Positions 56,601-64,000 of a stretch of 64,000 nucleotides of DNA are shown one piece after another. The notes beneath the pieces are model-generated. The model did no database searches. It saw nothing but the letters and a program-made list of their open reading frames with translations, and was not told the DNA's origin. The translations under genes and the position numbers were made by a program. This DNA is from Pacificoceanicola sp049803835 (GTDB taxonomy: Bacteria > Pseudomonadota > Alphaproteobacteria > Rhodobacterales > Rhodobacteraceae): positions 1-64,000 of the forward strand of contig NZ_JBNAGK010000002.1 in NCBI RefSeq assembly GCF_049803835.1, in the 5' to 3' direction. Position 1 is the first letter of the stretch. Each line of letters starts with the position of its first letter.

Positions 56601-57087
56601 GCGCCCATTCGGACTGGTGCAGTACCGTGGAGGATTCGCCCGTGTGATCGTCCCCCATCGCCATGATGACGCCGCCGTGTTTCGACGTGCCGGCCATGTT
56701 GGCGTGCCGCATCACGTCGCCGGTGCGGTCGACTCCCGGACCCTTCCCGTACCACAGGCCGAAGACGCCGTCGAACTTGCCTTCGCCGCGCAACTCTGCC
56801 TGTTGCGAGCCCCAGAGAGCCGTCGCGGCGAGGTCTTCGTTCAAGCCTTCCTTGAAGAGAACATCGTTTTCGGTCAGCAGCTTCTGCGCCTTGGTCATCT
56901 GCAGATCGACCGCGCCCAGAGGAGAGCCGCGATAGCCCGTGACGTAGCCGGCCGTGTTCAGACCCGCCGCCCGGTCGCGGTCCTTCTGCATCAGCATCAG
57001 CCGCACCAGCGCTTGTGTGCCATTCAGAAGAACCGTGTCCTTTTCCAGATCGAACCGGTCGTTCAGTGAGATCTTCGCGGTGCCCAT
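53668..57087 (-). CDS. Indolepyruvate ferredoxin oxidoreductase, fused alpha-beta form
   Basis: The 1139-residue enzyme oxidatively decarboxylates aryl 2-oxo acids from aromatic amino acids to acyl-CoA, passing electrons to ferredoxin. It has an N-terminal TPP-binding oxidoreductase part (TGYRGSPLGAVDLQM), a TPP-binding core with LGDGTYNHSGVQA near residue 490, a ferredoxin-like Cys cluster (CEGCGDCGVQSNC, then CNKDFSCLKGFC) near 640-690, and a C-terminal gamma domain (ITGVGGTGVVTIG, MEMAGLAQKGGAV). The fused form of this length is usual in Proteobacteria. The start is at MGTAKIS (57087). A LysR gene is divergent. Confidence 0.95.
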   Translation of the reverse strand: MGTAKISLNDRFDLEKDTVLLNGTQALVRLMLMQKDRDRAAGLNTAGYVTGYRGSPLGAVDLQMTKAQKLLTENDVLFKEGLNEDLAATALWGSQQAELRGEGKFDGVFGLWYGKGPGVDRTGDVMRHANMAGTSKHGGVIMAMGDDHTGESSTVLHQSEWALVDAYMPVVSPAGVQEILDYGIYAWALSRFAGVWVGLKTMKDTVEATAVVDGRPDRVSLVEPDFPMPEGGLNIRLVDTPHAQETRMIDHKRFAAEAFSRANGMDKRMWGKPGAKIGFVSAGKNWLDLIHALSLLGIDEAEAEKLGITTYKIGQTFPLDMVGFHDWAEGLDLIVIVEEKRKLIEVQVKEAIFDDRRGRRVYGWYKGGSGALHREELFPTRGALDPIWIARKLGEILIEEGRGTDRVKAGLQAIDQATKADNAEEIAARVPYFCSGCPHNSSTKVPEGSRAYAGIGCHYMAQWMDRSTIGFTHMGGEGANWIGEAPFSKRPHVFQNLGDGTYNHSGVQAIRAALLNDTRITYKILYNDAVAMTGGQPNEGGLSPQRIAAEVTAMGVKKLAVVYDEKEEIDLKGFTSGAEIHERAELERVQKELATYEGVSVLLYIQTCAAEKRRRRKRGKFPDPDKRVFINTDVCEGCGDCGVQSNCVSIVPVETELGRKRAIDQSSCNKDFSCLKGFCPSFLTVSGASLRKAETTALDLPHLPLPTLPLIKGTHNVVITGVGGTGVVTIGAVLAQAAQIDGKGAAMMEMAGLAQKGGAVHIHLRIAQKPGDISAVRVATGEADCLIGGDMVVSAGAKTLGLMTTGRTGAVVNSHEIITGDFTRNTEFSLPSDRLQVALQARLQDRLSLFDASELARVVMGDSIFSNMMILGAAWQKGLVPLSHEAIQDAIRLNGAAVDRNLRALEVGRWAVLHPDDAARMIQKTVTTLPKSLEDKVKFRADHLVKYQGKRLAKRYRKFVDGVADPRLREAVAKGYHKLLAYKDEYEVARLHLDSHAKAKEVFDGDFEMTFHLAPPSLSKEGPDGRPVKKTYGSGMLRAFKLLAMLKGLRGTPFDPFGRSEERRMERALIRQYEADLAEWLPKAAPETMDALVALAELPLQIRGFGPVKQANEAKAAKRREELIAVLRAGGAPLRQAAE

Positions 57088-57132
57088 CGACGCCTCCCAA
57101 CGCTGATTATGCATGCAACATAGGGCGATTTT

Positions 57133-57151
57133 AGGTCACAATTGCTGACCT
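57133..57151. promoter_or_regulatory. Inverted repeat AGGTCA-N7-TGACCT between iorAB and LysR gene
   Basis: A perfect 6-bp dyad lies in the 166-base divergent gap. It has the spacing of a LysR-type site and may bind the adjacent regulator. Confidence 0.5.
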
Positions 57152-57253
57152 TCACAAGGTAAATTTCAATAATTTGGAAGGTTACATTATCAATTCATAG
57201 CAACTATGCATTCATTTCAAATCGAAGCATTCTTTTCGAAAGATGGTGTCGTC

Positions 57254-58159
57254 ATGGATTGGGACAAGCTCAGAATATTCCACGCGGTCGCGGATGCCGG
57301 CAGCCTCACCCATGCCGGCGACTCGCTGCATCTGTCGCAATCGGCTGTCTCGCGGCAGATCCGGGCGCTGGAGGAGTCGCTCAACACCACATTGTTCCAC
57401 CGTCACGCACGCGGCCTGATTCTCACCGAACAGGGCGAATTGCTCTTCGATGCCACGCAGTCGATGGTCCGCCGGATCGACACCGCCACCGCGCGTATCC
57501 GCGACAGCGAGGAGGAAGTCTTCGGCGAACTCAAGGTCACCACGACCCACGGCTTCGGGGCGCTCTGGCTGGCGCCGCGGCTGGCCAAGCTTTACGAGAA
57601 GTACCCGGACCTGAACATCGACCTCATGCTCGAAGAGCGCGTGCTCGACCTGCCGATGCGCGAGGCCGACGTCGCCATCCGCATGAAGGAGCCAAGCCAG
57701 GCGGACCTGGTGCGCAAGCGGCTGATGTCGGTGAAGATGCGGCTCTACGCCTCGCCCGAGTACCTCGCCTCGCACGGCACGCCGGAGCGGATGTCGGACA
57801 TGGCCAAACACCGGCTGATCTCGCAGAACGTCAAATCGGCGCAAGTGAGTGCGGGGATGCAGCTTGTCCAGGAACTGCTGTCCCATGACATCGAGGCGAC
57901 TCTGACAGTGAACAATTATTTCGGCGTGCTGCAGGCGGTGCTGTCGAACCTCGGCATCGGGGTTTTACCCGACTACATCATCGAGGATTTCCCTCATGTC
58001 GTCCGGGTCCTGCCGGAAATCGAGTCGAGCGAGGTGCCGGTCTTCCTCGCCTACCCGGAGGAGCTGCGCACGTCGAAGCGCGTGGCGGCCTTCCGCGACT
58101 TCGTGCAGGAGGAAATCATCGCCCACCGTCGCTCCCGCAGGGCGATGGGAGCCGACTGA
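57254..58159 (+). CDS. LysR-family regulator divergent from iorAB
   Basis: The 301-residue protein has a LysR winged helix-turn-helix (MDWDKLRIFHAVADAGSLTHAGDSLHLSQ, in pieces, with SAVSRQIRALE) and a substrate-binding domain from about residue 90 (VTTTHGFGALWLAPRLAKLYEKYPDLNIDLMLEE region). The start is the ATG at 57254, where homology begins; the frame start at 57206 would add 16 unusual residues. It is likely an autoregulated controller of the divergent oxidoreductase gene. This is inference from layout and from the AGGTCA dyad. Confidence 0.92.
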   Translation: MDWDKLRIFHAVADAGSLTHAGDSLHLSQSAVSRQIRALEESLNTTLFHRHARGLILTEQGELLFDATQSMVRRIDTATARIRDSEEEVFGELKVTTTHGFGALWLAPRLAKLYEKYPDLNIDLMLEERVLDLPMREADVAIRMKEPSQADLVRKRLMSVKMRLYASPEYLASHGTPERMSDMAKHRLISQNVKSAQVSAGMQLVQELLSHDIEATLTVNNYFGVLQAVLSNLGIGVLPDYIIEDFPHVVRVLPEIESSEVPVFLAYPEELRTSKRVAAFRDFVQEEIIAHRRSRRAMGAD

Positions 58160-58261
58160 TCTCTCTCCTTAAGGGTGTGATATGCACACAACGCATAGCG
58201 GCAATGCTGCGGATGCGACATGTTATGCCTTGATGGAATCATTCCTGATGCAATATCTGGC

Positions 58262-58347
58262 ATATGGATGATGAAGCGCCCGATGGCGCAGCATCTTCAT
58301 ACCTCCCTGTTGGACTACGGCCGAGCTTTTTGCTCGGCCTTTTTTTT
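58262..58347 (+). ncRNA. Predicted small RNA with CCUCCC motif
   Basis: The segment has a typical sRNA plan. A 5' hairpin (AUGAAG-CGCC-CGAU-GGCG-...-CUUCAU, 58271-58300) is followed by a single-stranded stretch with CCUCCC at 58302-58307, complementary to Shine-Dalgarno sequences, and then a terminator stem (58319-58347). A promoter-like TTGATG-N18-TATCTG precedes it near 58230. It may belong to the suhB/MmgR-like group of alphaproteobacterial sRNAs, but this needs a covariance search. Confidence 0.6.
58319..58347 (+). terminator. Rho-independent terminator of the predicted sRNA
   Basis: GGCCGAGC-TTTTT-GCTCGGCC forms a perfect 8-bp stem followed by eight T residues. The upstream LysR gene ends 160 bases earlier, so this terminator more likely belongs to a separate short transcript. 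Confidence 0.9.
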
Positions 58348-58405
58348 GCTTCGGCGGAATCGGGGGGTGTACTAGGGTCGCGCAGGGACATCGAAGGGGC
58401 ATTTC

Positions 58406-58951
58406 ATGACAGAAACCCGGAAATTGCAGTGCAAGTGTGGTGAAACACAATGGAAGGTTGAGTTCACCCCGCGCCCGACGCATTTGGCGTGTTACTGCTC
58501 GGACTGTCAGGCTTATGTCAATCACCTTGGCCAAGGGGACGGTTACCTCAACGCCGCGGGTGGTACGGAGCTCCTGCAAACGGTGCCCTCGGCGCTGCGT
58601 TTCATTCGAGGAGCCGAAAACCTGCGCCTGCTGCGGCTGACGTCCAAGGGGCTGTTCCGCTGGTACTCCGGATGCTGCAACACCCCTGTCGCGAATACGC
58701 TGAAATCCCCGGGGTTCCCCTTCGTCGGCCTTGTTCTGCCTTCCGGCGCGGAAGGGTTCGGCCCGCTGGAAGCGGAAGTGATGACCAAATCCGCCAAGGT
58801 TCCTGTCAAGGAGCATGGGTTCAACGCAACCGGCTTCGGCATCCTGCGGCGCGGCCTGATGGCAAAGCTCACCGGCCGAGGCCGCTCTCCCTTCTTCGAC
58901 GACGCGGGCAAGCCAATCGTGGCGCCGATGATTGTCTCGGAAGGCCGCTAG
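58406..58951 (+). CDS. DUF6151-like / GFA-like zinc protein (181 aa)
   Basis: The N-terminus has a zinc-ligand pattern, CKCGETQW followed by CYCSDCQAY and, further on, a CC pair in YSGCCNTPVANT, as in GFA-like (glutathione-dependent formaldehyde-activating) folds. The rest matches the DUF6151 layout I recall (GDGYLNAAGGTELLQTVPS). It is cytoplasmic. Activity is unproven; many GFA-like proteins are not formaldehyde enzymes. It is convergent with the next operon, with only 5 bases between the stops. Confidence 0.82.
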   Translation: MTETRKLQCKCGETQWKVEFTPRPTHLACYCSDCQAYVNHLGQGDGYLNAAGGTELLQTVPSALRFIRGAENLRLLRLTSKGLFRWYSGCCNTPVANTLKSPGFPFVGLVLPSGAEGFGPLEAEVMTKSAKVPVKEHGFNATGFGILRRGLMAKLTGRGRSPFFDDAGKPIVAPMIVSEGR

Positions 58952-58956
58952 GCCCG

Positions 58957-59709
58957 CTACGCCCGGTCGAACAGCTGTCCGCGCCCGGTGACCCGGTCCT
59001 GCAAGCCGGCCTGTCGCATCATGTGCCAGCCGAGCACCTGGTTGCTCGACAGCACCGGACGCCCGACCACCGCCTCCAGCGGCGCAATGACGTCGAGCGT
59101 GCGCAGGTTCGTGCAGGACAGGAACAACGCCTCGGCGCGGGTGTCCTCCATCAAGGCCTGCCCCGCCGCCATGAGCGATGCCGCGTCGATCCGGGCCACC
59201 CGCGTCTCCTCCGCCTCGTCGAAGCTGCCGAAGACCGGCGTTTCGATCCCCGCCTGAGCCAGAACGCGCCGCAGCCCGTCCGAGACTTCGGCCACGTAGG
59301 GTGAGAGCAGAGCCAGCCGCCGGATGCCCAAGGCCGCACAGGCGGCAACCAAGGCCGTGACCGGCTCCGTCACGCTCCGCGTGGTCACGCCGTCCCGAAC
59401 CAGCTCGGCCACCCTGCCCGCGCCAATCACCGATGTACCGGAGGTGCAGCCGTATCCGACCACGTCGAACCCGATGGGGCGCGGCAGACGCCCCGCCGCA
59501 TCGGGCAGCCGGGCTTCCATCTCCGACAGGCTCTCGGTGGTGACCTCCGCGCCGGACTGGATACGCGAGACATAGAGCGCAACGCCGGTTTCCGGCAGCA
59601 ATCGCCGGAAATCGTGCTCCAAGGTCTCGTCCGATTGCAGCACCACCAGCCCAAGATTGGCCCTCTCCCCGAGGCACGGTCCGAGAGTGAAGGGAAAGAC
59701 CCGGCTCAT
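58957..59709 (-). CDS. Asp/Glu-racemase-superfamily protein (maleate isomerase / EutA-like)
   Basis: The 250-residue protein shows the two cysteine motifs of this superfamily, GYGCTSGTSVIG near residue 80 and FLSCTNLRT near 195, and a family resemblance to maleate cis-trans isomerase, arylmalonate decarboxylase and EutA of ectoine catabolism. The exact reaction is unknown. Its start overlaps the stop of the peptidase gene by 4 bases (ATGA). It is the last gene of a three-gene leftward operon. Confidence 0.88.
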   Translation of the reverse strand: MSRVFPFTLGPCLGERANLGLVVLQSDETLEHDFRRLLPETGVALYVSRIQSGAEVTTESLSEMEARLPDAAGRLPRPIGFDVVGYGCTSGTSVIGAGRVAELVRDGVTTRSVTEPVTALVAACAALGIRRLALLSPYVAEVSDGLRRVLAQAGIETPVFGSFDEAEETRVARIDAASLMAAGQALMEDTRAEALFLSCTNLRTLDVIAPLEAVVGRPVLSSNQVLGWHMMRQAGLQDRVTGRGQLFDRA

Positions 59710-60839
59710 GTGAGAACCGGCAGGTCGGACGGTGCGGGCGGGGACAATTGCGTGCAGCCGTCCGCGGTGATGGCAAAGACATCCTCGTGCACCATGATCC
59801 CGCCGCCGGTCAGCGTGATCCCCGGCTCCAGCGTGATGACCATGCCCGGCTCCAGCACCGTGTGATCGCCCGGGATCAGCGACAGCCCTTCCGTCAGTTG
59901 CATCCCGAGTCCATGCCCCAGCCGCCCGGCTTCGCCACCGCCGACGATGGCGTGCATGGCATGGAACAGCTCCGCCGCCGTGGTGCCGGGTTTCGCGATC
60001 TGACGCGCGGCCTCGGTGGCGTCCAGCAGACGGCGCCACGCGTCCTGCGTCTCGGGCGCGGCCTGTCCGATGGCCCAGTTCCGGTCGAAATCGGAGAAAT
60101 AGCCGTTCCGCACCAGCCCGGTGTCGAGCATCAGGATGTCACCCGGCGCAAGCGGCGCCTCCGAGGCAGGCGAGATCACGTCGTCGTAGCCCAAGGGACC
60201 GGCCCCTCCGGCAAGATACGGCACCCAGTCCGCCCCTTCGTCAAGGCAGAGCATCTGGAACCGGCGGAAGACCTCCGCCATCGGCACGCCAACGCGGGCG
60301 ATCTCGGGTACTCGATCGAAGGCCCGCCCGGCAATGGCGCAGGCCTCGCGGATGCAGGCGATCTCCGCCTCCGACTTGATCGCCCGGAGCCCCGCCACCA
60401 GCCCGCCGTCCGAGACGATGGACAGTGTCCCAAGCTCCGCCTCCAGCCGGTCGAAATCCCGTAGCGGCATCCGCAGCACGCTCTCGCGCCCCATGGGCAT
60501 GCCGATCAGCCCGGAGCCTGCCACTGCGCGCAGGCACTCGGCGAGAAGGCTCACACCGTCGTCCTCCGGATCGGGGGAGGTCCATGTGCGGATGTCGTCG
60601 ATCCAGGTCTTGCGCATCAGCGCTGCCCCGATGGAGGGGATCACCGCCACCGGCTTGCCCGATGCCGGTATGACGAGGAACCAGGGCCGCGTCGGGCTTT
60701 CCCAGAACCGGGTCAGGAAACCGGAGAAATAGCGCATCTCCGCTTCGGTGGTCAGTAAGAGCGCCCCGAGGCCGCGCTCCGCCATGCCCGCCTGTGCCCG
60801 GGCCACGCGGGTCTCGAATTCCGCGACGTCGAAGATCAT
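59706..60839 (-). CDS. M24-family (Xaa-Pro-type) metallopeptidase or hydrolase
   Basis: The 377-residue protein has a creatinase-like N-terminal domain and the M24 'pita-bread' fold. The metal-binding series is visible: LMLDTGLVRNGYFSDFDRNW with two Asp, GHGLGMQLTEG with the His, and two Glu in ITLEPGI and MVHEDVF. Members include aminopeptidase P, creatinase and ectoine hydrolase (DoeA), so the substrate could be an N-acyl or N-alkyl amino acid. It is the middle gene and overlaps both neighbours by 4 bases. Confidence 0.9.
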   Translation of the reverse strand: MIFDVAEFETRVARAQAGMAERGLGALLLTTEAEMRYFSGFLTRFWESPTRPWFLVIPASGKPVAVIPSIGAALMRKTWIDDIRTWTSPDPEDDGVSLLAECLRAVAGSGLIGMPMGRESVLRMPLRDFDRLEAELGTLSIVSDGGLVAGLRAIKSEAEIACIREACAIAGRAFDRVPEIARVGVPMAEVFRRFQMLCLDEGADWVPYLAGGAGPLGYDDVISPASEAPLAPGDILMLDTGLVRNGYFSDFDRNWAIGQAAPETQDAWRRLLDATEAARQIAKPGTTAAELFHAMHAIVGGGEAGRLGHGLGMQLTEGLSLIPGDHTVLEPGMVITLEPGITLTGGGIMVHEDVFAITADGCTQLSPPAPSDLPVLT

Positions 60840-61864
60840 GCCGCCTCGCTCAGGATGGCCAGCACCCGCGAGTCCGGTGCCAGCCCGAGCAGTTGCGGAT
60901 CGGCCAGCGCTGCCGCCAGTCCCGCTGCGCCGGAGGGGGTGCTTTCGAGGCCCGCCTCCGCCAGCAGCGGCAGGACCGCCGCCGCCTCGGCCTCCGAAAT
61001 CAGCGCGAAATCGTCGGCGTCCCGGGCCAGCCCGCGCAGCGCGATCAGCGACGGCGCCTTGCAGTCGAGCCGCCCCATGGACGACACCGGGCCGACGGTC
61101 TCCACCGCTTCCCCGGCGCGGATGCTCTCAAACAGGCACGGAGCCGCCTCCGGCTCCACCACCACGATGCGCGGCCCGTCGCCCCAGCGGTCGCGGAACA
61201 GGGCCGCGCAGGCCCCCGCGAGTCCGCCCACACCGGCGTGCAGCAGGATGTGGGTCGGCGGCGCGTCCATCGCGTCCACGCATTCCGAGGCCAGGGCGAG
61301 ATACCCCTCCATCAGCCGGTGCGGGGCGTCCACGTAGCCCTCCCAGGACGAATCGCTGAGCAGGGTCCAGCCCTGCGTCACCGCCGCGTCATGGGCGGCC
61401 TGCATGCTCGCTTCGTAATCGTGCCCGGAGCGAACCACCTCCGCGCCCTTGTCGCGAAGCCGGATCGCGAAGCCCTCGGGCACCGTCTCCGACAGGTAGA
61501 TCACCGCCCGCGCCCCGAACACCTTCGCGCCCGCGGCCACCGACAGCCCGTGGTTGCCGGCGCTGGCGGTCACGAAACACGCGCCATCCAGCCTGCCGCC
61601 CGCCGCCTGCGCCGCATGGGCAATCACGTAAGCCGCGCCAAGCGCCTTGAAACTTCCCAGCCCCATGCGCGTGCGCTCGTCCTTGACCCTGACCTGCGCC
61701 ACGCCGAACGCCTCCGCCAGTCCGGGCGCGTCGACCAGCGGCGTCTGCGCATGCGCCGGGCAGCGGTTGAGGAGCCCAAGCGGGGCGGACGCATCGGAAC
61801 CCGGCAACGGAATATCCGGGATGCCGATGCCCTGCCCCCGGTGCGGATTGTCGATGATCTGCAT
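60836..61864 (-). CDS. PLP-dependent lyase, diaminopropionate ammonia-lyase/threonine-dehydratase fold
   Basis: The 342-residue protein has the PLP lysine in RMGLGSFKALGAAYV near residue 75, the Asn-containing phosphate-side loop TASAGNHGLSVA near 100, and the glycine-rich phosphate cup HAGVGGLAGACA near 190. The GLGSFKALG form is that of diaminopropionate ammonia-lyases rather than classic threonine dehydratases. It may deaminate an amino acid released by the M24 enzyme. It is the first gene of the operon, and its start at 61864 is about 140 bases from divergent purL. Confidence 0.88.
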   Translation of the reverse strand: MQIIDNPHRGQGIGIPDIPLPGSDASAPLGLLNRCPAHAQTPLVDAPGLAEAFGVAQVRVKDERTRMGLGSFKALGAAYVIAHAAQAAGGRLDGACFVTASAGNHGLSVAAGAKVFGARAVIYLSETVPEGFAIRLRDKGAEVVRSGHDYEASMQAAHDAAVTQGWTLLSDSSWEGYVDAPHRLMEGYLALASECVDAMDAPPTHILLHAGVGGLAGACAALFRDRWGDGPRIVVVEPEAAPCLFESIRAGEAVETVGPVSSMGRLDCKAPSLIALRGLARDADDFALISEAEAAAVLPLLAEAGLESTPSGAAGLAAALADPQLLGLAPDSRVLAILSEAA

Positions 61865-62003
61865 GGCGTTCCTCTGTGTGGCCCCATGACAGCCCGATTT
61901 GTGCAGCACGGTCAAGAACGCCCAGGCTTTTCGCTGCCGAAACCCTTCCCCCTCCCCGTGCCTTGTCGTAAAGGGGGCGCGACGCCAATCCCGGGGGATC
62001 GAC

Positions 62004-64000
<1,997 letters not shown>

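Noticed and set aside
54436..57069. Long plus-strand open frame (about 877 codons)
   Set aside because: It is the shadow of iorAB; the translation is Arg/His-rich without motifs.
58263..58374. Possible 35-codon peptide starting MMKRPMAQ
   Set aside because: It reads through the terminator hairpin and has no ribosome-binding site; the RNA structure explains the sequence better.

Overview
The window is high-GC, gene-dense chromosomal DNA from an alphaproteobacterium, most likely a member of the Rhodobacteraceae (Roseobacter group). The evidence is the gene content (fused indolepyruvate ferredoxin oxidoreductase, hflK-hflC-DUF2065-degP neighbourhood, FdVI-type ferredoxin, VPLPA-CTERM-type protein, DUF1127 protein), two GTTC-N7-GTTC LexA boxes of the alphaproteobacterial type, and an FnrL-like box. 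There is no rRNA, no recognisable tRNA, no transposase and no CRISPR. The two ends cut genes: gap (GAPDH) at the left and purL at the right. A run of ten Ns at 42998-43007 marks a scaffold join.

Layout. 1-2.9 kb: 3' end of gap, a small lipoprotein, small hypotheticals, coaD and a CBS-domain protein. 2.9-12.6 kb: a valine/isobutyrate catabolic region, with a LysR regulator divergent from mmsA and, further on, isobutyryl-CoA dehydrogenase followed by one continuous frame encoding 3-hydroxyisobutyryl-CoA hydrolase plus 3-hydroxyisobutyrate dehydrogenase. A paralogous pair of unknown proteins, a YbdK-type ligase and a glycosyltransferase lie between. The mmsA and acyl-CoA dehydrogenase promoters share a TTTGC-N6-GCAAA dyad. 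12.6-25.8 kb: small exported and membrane proteins, uvrA under a LexA box, a rhodanese under an ATTC-N8-GAAT dyad, an SLC13-type anion transporter, a YmdB-like phosphoesterase coupled to an EamA exporter, an FG-GAP exported protein coupled to a ferredoxin, a LexA-box-linked orphan OB-fold that looks like the tail of DnaE2, and several hypotheticals. 25.9-33.7 kb: the hflK-hflC-DUF2065 and degP membrane quality-control cluster, split by an opposite-strand gene pair (membrane protein plus pentapeptide-repeat protein), then glutathione reductase.

34-45 kb: folP-glmM, pgm, an EamA exporter, eno, a histidine kinase, ccmE, argC and a DUF3592 protein. 45.2-49.9 kb: a four-gene lipid-transport (Pqi/MCE) operon in which PqiA is split into two proteins and PqiB carries a long C-terminal region made of 116-residue tandem repeats. 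50-62 kb: murI, a PlsC-like acyltransferase, an exported protein with one c-type haem motif, iorAB with a divergent LysR regulator, a probable small RNA carrying a CCUCCC motif, a DUF6151-like protein, and a tightly overlapped three-gene catabolic operon (PLP lyase, M24 peptidase, Asp/Glu-racemase-fold protein). purL begins at 62004.

Most genes are housekeeping. The items most worth checking are the HIBCH-MmsB fusion, the PqiB repeat tail, the SOS-box/DnaE2-tail gene, the gene pair inserted between DUF2065 and degP, the predicted sRNA, the shared operators, and a dispersed intergenic repeat (GGTATTT-N2-GGACCAAAGAAG, three copies).
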